Part shown: positions 8,235-16,887 of the stretch, piece by piece
Numbering within the stretch: position 1 is the stretch's first letter
Layout of the letters: each line of letters begins with the position of its first letter
Source: Streptomyces lydicus
Lineage (GTDB): Bacteria > Actinomycetota > Actinomycetes > Streptomycetales > Streptomycetaceae
Direction: 5' to 3'
NCBI RefSeq assembly: GCF_001729485.1
Contig: NZ_CP017157.1
Location: forward strand, 1,302,001-1,366,000
Length of the DNA: 64,000 nucleotides
The notes under the pieces: generated by a model
What the model was told of the DNA's origin: nothing
What the model saw: only the letters and a program-made list of their open reading frames with translations
Database searches by the model: none
Program-made: the position numbers and the translations under genes

Positions 8235-10988
8235 ATGGATCTCCGGAGTCTCGGACTGCGCGGGCGGCTGCGCGGCCGGCGTCTGTACGCCGCCGTGGGC
8301 GCACTGGCCGTACTGATAGGGGGCGGCACCTGGGCCGCCGCCGCCTCGGACGCGGCGCCCGCCGTGCACCGGGAGGACCGGCTGCTGAGCCTGCCGGAGG
8401 CGCCCGGCGCGGCGAAGAAGGTGCGGATCGACACGTCCTTCTTCACCGCGGGGCAGGGCTCCGGCGGGCGGCGGCCCGCCGTGCTGCTGGGGCACGGCTT
8501 CGGCGGCAGCAAGGCCGACCTCCGGGGCCAGGCCGAGGAACTGGCCCGCAGCGGGTACGCCGTGCTGACCTGGTCGGCCCGCGGCTTCGGCAGGTCCACC
8601 GGCAAGATCGGGCTGAACGACCCGAACGGTGAGGTCGCCGACGTCCGGCGGCTGATCGACTGGCTCGCCAGGCGCCCCGAGGTGCAGCTGGACAGGCCCG
8701 GCGACCCCCGCGTCGGGGTGGCCGGCGCCTCGTACGGCGGCGCGATCTCGCTGCTGGCGGCCGGCCACGACCGGCGCGTCGACGCCGTCGCCCCGCAGAT
8801 CACGTATTGGAACCTCGCCGACGCGCTCTTCCCGCACGGCGTGTTCAAGAAGCTGTGGGCGGGGATCTTCTTCACCACCGGCTCGGCCGGCGCCCCCACC
8901 GGCTCGGCCCGTGCGCCGGCCGGCTCCGGCGGCTGCGGGAAGTTCGAGCCCGCGCTGTGCCGGATGTACGAGCGGGTCGCGGTCAGCGGCCGGCCGGACG
9001 CGGCGGCCCGGCGGTTGCTGGCGGAGCGCAGCCCGTCCGCCGTCGGCGACCGCATCAAGGTGCCGACGCTGATCATGCAGGGGCAGACGGACTCGCTGTT
9101 CCCCCTGGAGAACGCCGACGCGATACAGCGGGCGGTGCGCAGGAACGGGGCGCCCGTCGACGTGGACTGGATCGCGGGCGGGCACGACGGCGGCGACCGG
9201 GAGACGGCCCGCCTGCAGGCCCGTACGAAGGCGTGGTTCGACCGCTACCTCAAGGGCGACCAGGGCGCCGACACCGGTCCCGCGTTCCGGGTGAGCCGCA
9301 GCGGGGGACTGGACTCCACCGACGGCACGGTGCGGCTGCGCGGCGCGAGCGCGGACCGGTACCCGGGGCTGGACGGCGATCCGCGCCGGGTCCGGCTGGC
9401 CGGGCGCACCCAGACCTTCCGCAACCCGGCCGGTGCCGGGCCGCCCGCGATCTCCGCGGTGCCGGGCGTCGGCGCGCTGGGCAACTTCGCCTCGCTCGGT
9501 GCCGGCGGGCTGTCGCTGGACTTCCCCGGCCAGTTCGCCCGCTTCGAGTCGGCGCCGCTGGCCTCGTCGGTGCGTCTGACCGGCAGCCCGAGCGCCACCG
9601 TGCGGGTGAGGTCCGGCGCGCCGGACGCGGTGTTCTTCGCCAAGCTCTACGACGTCGCCCCGGACGGCCGCCGCCAGGTGCTGCCCTCCCAGCTGGTCAC
9701 GCCGTACCGCGTCGAGGGCGCCCACGACGGCCGGACCGTCACGCTGCGGCTGCCCGCCGTCGACCACGACTTCGCGGCCGGCCACCGGCTGCGGCTGGTG
9801 CTGTCCGCCACCGACCTCGGCTACGCCTCGCCGGCCGCGCCGACCACCTACACCGTCTCCCTGAAGGGCGGCGCCCTGAGCGTGCCCACCGCGCCCGGGG
9901 TGCGCAGCGCGGCGGCCCCGCTGCCCGCCTGGACCTGGGAGCTGCCGGCCGCGGCGGCCGTGGTCGCCGCGCTGCTGCTGCTCACCGCCCGCCGCCGGGC
10001 CGCGGCACCGGCCCCGGACCCGGCGCTGGCCGAGGTGCCGCTGCAGATCAGCGGGTTGAGCAAGCGCTACGCGGGATCGGCGGACATTCCCCGAGCTCTC
10101 AACTCCGTTCGAGCAGGGGAGGCCCCATTCGCGGTGCGGGAGGTGTCGTTCCGGGTGGAGAAGGGGCAGGTGCTCGGTCTGCTCGGGCCCAACGGGGCGG
10201 GCAAGACGACCACGTTGCGGATACTGATGGGGCTGATCACGCCGGACGAGGGCGAGGTGCGGATCTTCGGGCAGGCGATCCGGCCGGGCGCGCCGGTGCT
10301 GTCGAGGGTCGGTGCGTTCGTCGAGGGCGCCGGTTTCCTGCCGCATCTGTCCGGTCGCGCGAACCTCGACCTGTACTGGCAGGCCACCGGCCGGCCGGCC
10401 GACGACGCGCACCTCGACGAGGCCCTGGAGATCGCCGGCCTCGGCGACGCGTTGCAGCGCGCGGTGCGGACCTACTCCCAGGGCATGCGGCAGCGGCTCG
10501 CCCTCGCGCAGGCCATGCTCGGGCTGCCGGACCTGCTGATCCTGGACGAGCCGACGAACGGGCTGGACCCGCCGCAGATCCGGGAGATGCGGGACGTGAT
10601 GATCCGTTACGCGGCCGCCGGGCGCACCGTCATCGTCTCCAGCCATCTGCTGTCCGAGGTCGAGCAGAGCTGTACGCACCTGGTGGTCATGGACCGTGGC
10701 CGGCTCGTGCAGGCCGGGCCGGTCGCGGAGATCACCGGTTCCGGCGACGCCCTGCTGGTCGGGGTCGCCGGGCCGCTCACCGACGCCGTGGTGGAGAAGG
10801 TGGCCGCGCTGCCGGGGGTGGCCTCGGCGGTGCGCGCCGAGGGCGGCCTGCTGGTGCGCCCGGACGGGATCACCACGACCCACTTGTTGACCGAACTCCT
10901 CCGGTTGGAGATCGCGGTGGACCGGATCGGTCCGCACCGACGCCTGGAGGACGCCTTCCTCACCCTGATCGGAGGGGACGCACGATGA
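8235..10988 (+). CDS. Membrane-spanning fusion: CocE/PepX-type alpha/beta-hydrolase plus ABC transporter ATPase
   Basis: 917 residues. An N-terminal hydrophobic anchor (LYAAVGALAVLIGGG, about 18-35) precedes an alpha/beta-hydrolase with the PepX/CocE nucleophile motif GASYGG (Ser166), Asp286 in QTDSLF and His317 in GGHDGG. A jelly-roll region typical of CocE/PepX enzymes follows (about 390-555). A second membrane segment (about 568-585) leads to an ABC ATPase with Walker A GPNGAGKT (Lys657), signature YSQGM and Walker B LLILDEPTNGLD. The layout places the hydrolase outside and the ATPase inside. The ABC-2 permease overlaps its stop (ATGA), so the two should form one transporter. An odd 16-residue insertion interrupts the ATPase N-terminus near residue 617. 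A secreted peptidase or esterase coupled to export is plausible; the substrate is unknown. Confidence 0.85.
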   Translation: MDLRSLGLRGRLRGRRLYAAVGALAVLIGGGTWAAAASDAAPAVHREDRLLSLPEAPGAAKKVRIDTSFFTAGQGSGGRRPAVLLGHGFGGSKADLRGQAEELARSGYAVLTWSARGFGRSTGKIGLNDPNGEVADVRRLIDWLARRPEVQLDRPGDPRVGVAGASYGGAISLLAAGHDRRVDAVAPQITYWNLADALFPHGVFKKLWAGIFFTTGSAGAPTGSARAPAGSGGCGKFEPALCRMYERVAVSGRPDAAARRLLAERSPSAVGDRIKVPTLIMQGQTDSLFPLENADAIQRAVRRNGAPVDVDWIAGGHDGGDRETARLQARTKAWFDRYLKGDQGADTGPAFRVSRSGGLDSTDGTVRLRGASADRYPGLDGDPRRVRLAGRTQTFRNPAGAGPPAISAVPGVGALGNFASLGAGGLSLDFPGQFARFESAPLASSVRLTGSPSATVRVRSGAPDAVFFAKLYDVAPDGRRQVLPSQLVTPYRVEGAHDGRTVTLRLPAVDHDFAAGHRLRLVLSATDLGYASPAAPTTYTVSLKGGALSVPTAPGVRSAAAPLPAWTWELPAAAAVVAALLLLTARRRAAAPAPDPALAEVPLQISGLSKRYAGSADIPRALNSVRAGEAPFAVREVSFRVEKGQVLGLLGPNGAGKTTTLRILMGLITPDEGEVRIFGQAIRPGAPVLSRVGAFVEGAGFLPHLSGRANLDLYWQATGRPADDAHLDEALEIAGLGDALQRAVRTYSQGMRQRLALAQAMLGLPDLLILDEPTNGLDPPQIREMRDVMIRYAAAGRTVIVSSHLLSEVEQSCTHLVVMDRGRLVQAGPVAEITGSGDALLVGVAGPLTDAVVEKVAALPGVASAVRAEGGLLVRPDGITTTHLLTELLRLEIAVDRIGPHRRLEDAFLTLIGGDAR
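10085..10130. repeat. Short hairpin-forming insertion inside the ABC ATPase domain
   Basis: This stretch encodes roughly DIPRALNSVRAGEAPF between SKRYAGSA and AVREVSFRV, where ABC ATPases normally have only a few residues. The arms TCCCC..GCTC..AAC and GTT.GAGC..GGGGA pair as an imperfect hairpin around a 3-base loop, and codons such as att, cga, gct and gtt are unlike the flanks. From memory it resembles a short interspersed element of streptomycetes; this needs a search to confirm. No second copy was noticed in the window. Confidence 0.5.
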
Positions 10989-11845
10989 GCGTGACCGGCA
11001 CCGCGCGGGCAGCCGGATACCGGCCGCGCCGCACCCTCCCGCTGCGGGTGGAGGCCCGGCGGCAGCTGAAGCGCCGTCGCACCCTCGTCGTCGCGGCGGT
11101 CCTGACGCTGCTGCCGTTCGTGCTGGTGGCGGCGTTCGCGATCGGCGGCGACCCGAGCCGCCGCGGCAACGGCCGGATCACCCTGATGGACAGCGCCACC
11201 GCGTCCGGCGCCAACTTCGCCGCGACCGCGCTGTTCGTCTCCGCGGGTTTCCTGCTGGTCGTGCCGGTGGCGCTGTTCTGCGGGGACACCGTCGCCTCGG
11301 AGGCGAGCTGGTCCTCGCTGCGCTATCTGCTCGCGGCGCCGGTGCCCAGGGCACGGCTGCTGCTGAGCAAGCTGACCGTGGCGCTGCTGTTCAGCGCCGC
11401 GGCGATGGTGCTGCTGCCGCTGGTCGCGCTGGCCGTCGGCTCGGCCGCATACGGCTGGGGGGCGCTGCAACTGCCCACCGGCGGGGCGCTGCCGGCGGGC
11501 GAGGCGGTGCCGCGGCTGGCCGTGGTGGTCGGCTACGTGTTCGTCAGCCAGCTGGTCACCGCGGCGCTCGCGTTCTGGCTGTCGACGGTGACCGACGCGC
11601 CGCTCGGCGCGGTCGGCGGCGCGGTCGGGCTGACCATCGTCGGCAACGTCCTCGACCAGGTCACCGCCCTCGGCGCCTGGCGGGACGTGCTGCCCGCGCA
11701 CTGGCAGTACGCGTGGGCGGACGCCCTCCAGCCGCGGATGGAGTGGTCCGGGATGATCCAGGGCTCGGCGGTGTCGGTGTCGTACGCGCTGGTGCTGGTC
11801 GCGTTGGCGTTCCGGGGGTTCGCGCGCAAGGACGTGGTGTCGTGA
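10985..11845 (+). CDS. ABC-2 type transporter permease
   Basis: 286 residues with six predicted membrane helices, the usual count for an ABC-2 half transporter: TLVVAAVLTLLPFVLVAAF, ALFVSAGFLLVVPVALFCG, ALLFSAAAMVLLPLVALAV, LAVVVGYVFVSQLVTAALAF, AVGGAVGLTIVGNVL and AVSVSYALVLVALAF. The ATG lies inside the last codons of the hydrolase-ATPase gene (4-bp overlap), so the two are translationally coupled. The N-terminus VEARRQLKRRRTL is a basic cytoplasmic helix common in these permeases. Its substrate is not evident. Confidence 0.85.
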   Translation: MSVTGTARAAGYRPRRTLPLRVEARRQLKRRRTLVVAAVLTLLPFVLVAAFAIGGDPSRRGNGRITLMDSATASGANFAATALFVSAGFLLVVPVALFCGDTVASEASWSSLRYLLAAPVPRARLLLSKLTVALLFSAAAMVLLPLVALAVGSAAYGWGALQLPTGGALPAGEAVPRLAVVVGYVFVSQLVTAALAFWLSTVTDAPLGAVGGAVGLTIVGNVLDQVTALGAWRDVLPAHWQYAWADALQPRMEWSGMIQGSAVSVSYALVLVALAFRGFARKDVVS

Positions 11846-12036
11846 CGGCGGGCCGCTGACGTGCCCGCCGGGCGGCCGGCGGCACGCTGACGGGCCGTCG
11901 GCGGGGCCGGGCCGGGGCCCGTCGGCGGGCCGCAACCCATCGGCCCGGCACTTCGCGTAGAACCGCCGCCGCTGTCAGGACGTCGACTGCGGGTCGTGAG
12001 CCGCCCGCCCGTGCGTCCCCGGGCCGGCCGCCGGGA

Positions 12037-13059
12037 TCAGGCGGTCGGCCCCTGCATGTGGGCGCTGACCCAGCGCATCGTGCCCTCGCCCAGGCCCTTC
12101 ACATAGGTCGCCGCGCTGTGCGTGCCGCCCGGCACGATCTGCAGCCGGGTGTGCACCGGCCCGTGCCCGTACTGCGCGATGAACTTCCGGACCTTCGGCA
12201 GCACGGTGTACTCCCGGGAGCCGTCCTGGAAGGCGACGTAGACCTCCGGGCCGCCGCGCGCGATCAGCCGGCGGGCGAGCACCTCGGGGTTGTTCTCGCG
12301 CTCCTCCTTGGCGTGGCCGTTCCACAGCGGGGAGTCGGGCACGATGTCCGGCCCGTTGGGGATCGCCATCTTGAAGGCGCGCGGGTTCTGCAGGACGTTC
12401 TTCAGCGCCGCGAAGCCGCCCGAGGAGGAGCCCATGATCGCCCAGGCGTCGCGGGTCCTGAGGGTGCGGAAGTTCTGCCGCACGAGGTCGGGCACGTCCT
12501 GGCTGAGCCAGGTGCCGATCTTCGGCTGGCCGGGTATGTCGCTTCCGTCGTAGTACTGCTTGTCGTTGGGGTTGAGCACCGGCATGACGAGGATGAACGG
12601 CAGGCTGGTGCCGTTCTTCGACCACTGGGCGAGGCTCTCCTCCAGCTTGAGGTCGGAGCCGATCCAGTAGTTGACGGGGTAGCCGTAGGAGCCGGGCAGC
12701 GCCTCCATCACCGGGAAGCCCTTGTTCGCGTTGCGCTTCTCGTAGTACTCCGGCGGGGCCCACACCCACACCTTCCCGGTGAAGCCGGACCTGGGCCCGT
12801 GCAGGGTGGTCACGCCGATCGGGGTGTTCCGGCCGGCCCCGCCGACCCGGCTCTCCTCGGTGAAGGTGATCGGCCGGGTGGGCCACTGCACCAGCGAGTG
12901 CTTGCCCGGTGGCGTGGTGTGCAGCGCGGCGCTGGTCCTGGCGCCGCCGGCGAAGCGCACGGGGGAGGGCGGGGTGGCATGCGTGCCGCAGCCGGCCGTG
13001 GCGGCGAGGACGGTGAGGGTGATCATCGCGATCACCGGACGGAACAGGGCTGTGCGCAC
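12037..13059 (-). CDS. Secreted or lipid-anchored esterase (antigen 85/esterase D-like family)
   Basis: 340 residues. The N-terminus has Arg, a hydrophobic stretch (VIAMITLTVLAATAGCG) and a Cys that could be a lipobox, although the -3 position is Thr rather than Leu. The rest fits the putative-esterase family: GKVWVWAPPEYYE, FPVMEALPGSYGYP, the nucleophile elbow GSSSGG (about residue 210) and a C-terminal His in PGGTHSAATY. Substrate unknown; relatives include mycolyltransferases and carbohydrate esterases. The GTG at 13059 follows AAGGAGAAGG. It is divergent from the FUSC gene across 288 bp that contain a near-palindrome. Confidence 0.8.
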   Translation of the reverse strand: MRTALFRPVIAMITLTVLAATAGCGTHATPPSPVRFAGGARTSAALHTTPPGKHSLVQWPTRPITFTEESRVGGAGRNTPIGVTTLHGPRSGFTGKVWVWAPPEYYEKRNANKGFPVMEALPGSYGYPVNYWIGSDLKLEESLAQWSKNGTSLPFILVMPVLNPNDKQYYDGSDIPGQPKIGTWLSQDVPDLVRQNFRTLRTRDAWAIMGSSSGGFAALKNVLQNPRAFKMAIPNGPDIVPDSPLWNGHAKEERENNPEVLARRLIARGGPEVYVAFQDGSREYTVLPKVRKFIAQYGHGPVHTRLQIVPGGTHSAATYVKGLGEGTMRWVSAHMQGPTA

Positions 13060-13101
13060 GGGGCCTTCTCCTTGCCGAACCTGCCGGGAGCCGTCCCGGC
13101 C

Positions 13102-13121
13102 GGCCGGGAGAGCTCCCGGCC
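13102..13121. promoter_or_regulatory. Near-perfect 20-bp palindrome between divergent genes
   Basis: Two 9-bp arms (13102-13110 and 13113-13121) with a 2-base centre, 43 bp upstream of the esterase start. It may be an operator or a leader hairpin; no known box is recognised. Confidence 0.4.
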
Positions 13122-13347
13122 GTTCGGAAAGAGGGCGCCGGTGCGGGCGCGGGTTTCCCTTCCGGGGTGTCGGCTTGCTCGCACCCTCGCCCGGAATCTG
13201 CCCTTCCCCTTGATGACCTGCGGTGCTTTACGTACGCCGGAAGCCGGGTTTACCAGGATTTTCCCGGCGCACGGGGGAGTGGGCCGGGGGAGCGCACGGC
13301 GCGCCGGGCCTCCCGGCACCCGCGCCCGCGAACCGTATCCTGCGGCC

Positions 13348-15459
13348 ATGGGCTGGTCGCGTGCGCTGAGGGAAGCGGCCCGCTCCGGGCTGACGATCGA
13401 GCGGGCCAAGCTCACCCCGCTGATCGCCGTCCGCGGCTCGGTCGGTGTCGCCGTCGTCATCGGCCTGTGCCTGTGGCGCGGCGACCCGGTCCTCGCGGTC
13501 TCGTCGGCCTTCGGCGCGTTCTCCTCCGGCATCGTCACCTTCCAGCGCAGTATGCGGCCGCGCCCGGTCCTCGCGCTCGCCGTGGCCGGCGCGCTGGCGG
13601 TCTCCACCTTCCTCGGCTACCTGGTGGCCGCGCACACCGCCGCGTTCGTGGTGCTGCTCGCCGGCTGGACGTTCCTGGCCGGGATGGCCTGGGCGATCGG
13701 CCCGGTCTCCGGACTGGCCGGCACCCAGACCGTGGCGATCATGCTGGTCACCGTCACCCTGCCGACGTCCGTCCTGGGCGCGTTGCAGCACGCCGCGCTG
13801 ATCTTCTTCGGCGGTGTCGTCCAGGCCACCCTCATCGTCGTCTTCCCGGTCCGCCCCTGGGGCACCCAACGCGACGCGCTGGCCGACGCGCTGGCCGCGG
13901 AGGCCGACTACGCCCGGCGGCTGCGGCAGGACCCGGTCGCCCCGTTCGACCCCGCGCCCCTGATGGACGCCCGGCTCGCCTCCACCGTGACCGCCCGTCA
14001 GGCCAGGCGCCGCCCGGCCCAGCTGCACGGCCCGCGCGGGGTCGCCGAGCGGCTCCGCCCGGTCCTCGCCTCGCTCGCCGACCCGGTCGTCGGCGCGCCC
14101 CTGGAGGGCCCCGAACGAGACCGGGCCCGCGACCTGCTGGCCGCCGCGGCCACCGTCCTGGACGCCGTCGCGCACGCCGTACGGCACGCCAGGCCGGTAC
14201 GGCTGCCGCCGGAGGCGATGGCCACCCTCGAAGTGCCCGCGACCGGCCCGATGCTGACGGGCGCCGCCCGCCGCTCCGCCTACCGGCTGATCTCCCTGCT
14301 CGTCGACGCCGTCGAACTCACCGACGAGCCGGTCCGGTCCACCCGCCCCACCACCGAGGCCGAGCGCGGCCATCTGCTGCGGCCCAGCGTCCCCCGGCTC
14401 GTACCGGTCGCGCTGCGGGCACTGCACCGCGAGGCCCGGTGGTCCTCGCACATCTTCCGGCACGCCCTGCGGGTGGCCGCGGTGGCCGCGGCCGGCTATC
14501 TGCTGGGCGCCGCGCTGCCGTTCGGCCACGGCTACTGGGCGCCGCTCGCCTCCGTCATGGTGATGCGCCCCGACTTCGCCCAGACGTACGCGCGCGGCGT
14601 GGCCCGCTTCAGCGGCACCCTCGTCGGGGTCACCGTCGGCGGCGCGCTGATGGCCGTGGTGCACCCCGGCGAGTACCTGAGCGCCGCGCTCGCCGTGGTC
14701 TGCGTCTGGCTGATGTACCTGCTGATGCGCACCGGCTTCTCGGTGACGTCGGCCTGTGTGGCCGCCTATGTCGTGTTCCTGCTCGGCATCGCGGGCGCGG
14801 GCTGGGAGCAGACCGTCGAGGAGCGCGTCGTGCTCACCCTCCTCGGCGGGCTGCTCGCGCTGCTGTCGTACGCGCTGTTCCCCGCCTGGGAGACGCCCCG
14901 CCTGCGCGACCGCCTCGCCGAGTGGCTGGCGGCCAACGGGCGCTACGCGATGGCCGTCTACGGGCGCCACGCCCGGCCCGCCGAGGGCCGCCCCCGGCAG
15001 GTCCGCGAGGCGCTGCTGGACGCCCGCGCCGCCCGGGCGGCCTGGGAGGAGAGCGAGGCCAGGGCGGAGAAGGAACCGGTGCGGCACCGTGGCCTGTCGG
15101 CCGGCTCGGCGAAGGCCGCCGGCGCCGCGCTCGCCACGATGGGCCGGGTCACGATGATCCTGGAGGCCCACCTCCCCGACAAGGACGCCGAACCGTCGCC
15201 CGGCGCCGCCGCGTTCGCCGCCGAGCTGGGCCCCTCGCTGGAGCGCGCCGAGCGGGCCGTGCGCGAGCGCGGGACGCTGGAGTGGAGCGCGCTGCGTACC
15301 GTGTGGGAGCGGTGGGACGCCGAGACCGGCAGCGAGGGCGTCGCGCCGCGCGCCGCCGACCTGCTGCTGGACGCCCTCGACGACCTCGCCGAGGCGCTGT
15401 CGAGGGGGCCGGCCGGAGGTGACGGGGCGGCTCCGGGAACCATCCGGGCTCCCCAGTAG
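13348..15459 (+). CDS. FUSC-family integral membrane protein (aromatic-acid exporter-like)
   Basis: 703 residues with the twin-module layout of the YccS/FUSC family: an N-terminal block of about six helices (LTPLIAVRGSVGVAVVIGL through FGGVVQATLIVVFPVRPW), a soluble region of about 200 residues, a second helix block (ALRVAAVAAAGYLLGAALPF, then WAPLASVMVMRPDF with the family R/PDF motif, through LLALLSYALFPAWETP), and a cytoplasmic helical C-terminus. Relatives are implicated in export of aromatic acids and fusaric acid; the substrate here is unknown. The start ATG 13348 is chosen because the open frame upstream runs through the divergent esterase. A large hairpin follows the stop. Confidence 0.82.
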   Translation: MGWSRALREAARSGLTIERAKLTPLIAVRGSVGVAVVIGLCLWRGDPVLAVSSAFGAFSSGIVTFQRSMRPRPVLALAVAGALAVSTFLGYLVAAHTAAFVVLLAGWTFLAGMAWAIGPVSGLAGTQTVAIMLVTVTLPTSVLGALQHAALIFFGGVVQATLIVVFPVRPWGTQRDALADALAAEADYARRLRQDPVAPFDPAPLMDARLASTVTARQARRRPAQLHGPRGVAERLRPVLASLADPVVGAPLEGPERDRARDLLAAAATVLDAVAHAVRHARPVRLPPEAMATLEVPATGPMLTGAARRSAYRLISLLVDAVELTDEPVRSTRPTTEAERGHLLRPSVPRLVPVALRALHREARWSSHIFRHALRVAAVAAAGYLLGAALPFGHGYWAPLASVMVMRPDFAQTYARGVARFSGTLVGVTVGGALMAVVHPGEYLSAALAVVCVWLMYLLMRTGFSVTSACVAAYVVFLLGIAGAGWEQTVEERVVLTLLGGLLALLSYALFPAWETPRLRDRLAEWLAANGRYAMAVYGRHARPAEGRPRQVREALLDARAARAAWEESEARAEKEPVRHRGLSAGSAKAAGAALATMGRVTMILEAHLPDKDAEPSPGAAAFAAELGPSLERAERAVRERGTLEWSALRTVWERWDAETGSEGVAPRAADLLLDALDDLAEALSRGPAGGDGAAPGTIRAPQ

Positions 15460-15468
15460 TCTTATTGA

Positions 15469-15518
15469 TTGCCCGCATTGAACCCCATTGCCGCTCAATG
15501 GGGTTGTCTGCGGGGCAA
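15469..15518 (+). terminator. Long two-part stem-loop after the FUSC gene
   Basis: The inner stem is a perfect 10 bp (15481-15490 with 15496-15505, loop CCGCT). The outer arms TTGCCCGCA (15469) and TGCGGGGCAA (15509) pair with one bulge. It starts 10 bp after the FUSC stop and ends 95 bp before the MreB-like gene. Confidence 0.75.
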
Positions 15519-15613
15519 ATGCCGGAATTCCGCAGCCCCGCTGCGCCGGATTCCGCGCGCCCGACCCCACCCCGTCCCCCCACCCCCGTCGCGAGAGAGC
15601 ACACGAACTCCCC

Positions 15614-16693
15614 ATGGCGTCCAGCACTTCGTCCGCCACCTACGACATAGGCATCGACCTCGGCACCGCCAACACCCTGGTGTACGCCCGCGGCAAGGGC
15701 GTGGTGCTGAACGAGCCGTCCGTCGTCGCCGTCAACGCCTCCGGCGAGGTCGTCGCCGTGGGCCTGGAGGCCAAACGGACCATCGGCCGCACCCCGTCCG
15801 GCATCACCGCGATGCGCCCCCTCAAGGAGGGGGTGATCGCCGACTTCGACGCAGCCGAGCAGATGCTGCGCGCCCTGATGAAGAAGGCCCTCCCCGGCCG
15901 CCGCTTCTCCAGGCCGCGGGTGGTCATCTGCGTGCCCTCCGGGATCACCGGCGTCGAACGGCGCGCGGTCGTCGACTCCGCCCGGGCCGCCGGAGCCCGC
16001 GAGGTGCACCTGATAGAGGAGCCGATGGCCGCCGCGATCGGCGCCGGCCTGCCGGTGGACGAGCCGGTCGGCTGCATGGTGGTGGACATCGGCGGCGGCA
16101 CGACCGAGGTCGCCGTCGTCTCCATGGGCGGCCTGGTCACGGCGCGGTCCGTACGGGTCGCCGGCGACGCCCTCGACGCGGCCGTCACCTCGTACGTCAA
16201 GAAGAAGCACTCCCTGGACATCGGGGAGCGCACCGCGGAGGACATCAAGATCGCCCTCGGTTCCGCGGTCTGGACGCCGGTCGACGTCGACGAGGAGGGC
16301 GAGCCGGAACGCCGCACCACCTACACCGTCCGCGGCCGCGACCACGTCAACGGACTGCCCCGCCTCCAGGAGATCACCGAGGAGGAGATCCGCGAGGCCC
16401 TGGCCGAACCGGTCGAGGCGATCGTCCGCGCCGTCCACCACACCCTCGACGACTGCCCCCCTGAGCTGTCCGGCGACATCATCGAGCGCGGCATCGCACT
16501 GACCGGCGGCGGCGCCCTGCTGCGCGGCCTGGACCGGCGGCTGCGGCAGGAGATGGGCGTCCCCGTGCGGATCGCCGACGACCCCCTGGACTGCGTGGTC
16601 AACGGCACCGCCAAGTGCGTGGACGAATTCGCCACCCTGCACGGGCTGCTGACGGGCGCGAAGGAACAGCCGAGGCGGACGGTGCGGCTGTAG
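15614..16693 (+). CDS. mreB: MreB-family actin-like protein
   Basis: 359 residues. The actin-fold nucleotide site is intact: phosphate 1 DLGTANTLVYARG, phosphate 2 VDIGGGTTEVAVVS and adenosine ALTGGGALLRGLD. MreB family members polymerise beneath the membrane and guide wall synthesis; in streptomycetes they act in spore-wall maturation rather than tip growth. No mreC, mreD, pbp2 or sfr neighbour follows, so this is a stand-alone paralogue (Mbl-like) rather than the main mreB operon gene. ATG 15614 starts the conserved part after a short Ser/Thr stretch; upstream in-frame codons are unlike MreB. A hairpin follows the stop. Confidence 0.88.
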   Translation: MASSTSSATYDIGIDLGTANTLVYARGKGVVLNEPSVVAVNASGEVVAVGLEAKRTIGRTPSGITAMRPLKEGVIADFDAAEQMLRALMKKALPGRRFSRPRVVICVPSGITGVERRAVVDSARAAGAREVHLIEEPMAAAIGAGLPVDEPVGCMVVDIGGGTTEVAVVSMGGLVTARSVRVAGDALDAAVTSYVKKKHSLDIGERTAEDIKIALGSAVWTPVDVDEEGEPERRTTYTVRGRDHVNGLPRLQEITEEEIREALAEPVEAIVRAVHHTLDDCPPELSGDIIERGIALTGGGALLRGLDRRLRQEMGVPVRIADDPLDCVVNGTAKCVDEFATLHGLLTGAKEQPRRTVRL

Positions 16694-16703
16694 CGGCTGT
16701 GGC

Positions 16704-16738
16704 GGTGACGGCCGCACGGGCGGGCGGGGGCCGTCGCC
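16704..16738 (+). terminator. Hairpin after the MreB-like gene
   Basis: A 10-bp stem including one G-U pair (16704-16713 with 16729-16738), 10 bp after the stop. Confidence 0.5.
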
Positions 16739-16887
16739 GTCGCGGTGGCCGCCGCGGTCACGGGGCCCGTGCCCGGCGTGTTGCCGAACCGGCAAAAATC
16801 CTCGCCCGCCGGCCGGCCCTGCGCCCATGATCGTGACGGAGCGGCCGCGAAGGCCGGCGGCTCCCCGGATGTCCCCGAGGAGGACGT

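Noticed and set aside
13228..15639. Long minus-strand frame opposite the FUSC gene
   Set aside because: The plus strand has coherent membrane helices and family motifs; the antisense frame has none.
16781..16795. TTGCCG/CGGCAA hairpin before the epoxide-hydrolase gene as a terminator
   Set aside because: The stem is only 6 bp with A's rather than T's on the plus strand; too weak to call.
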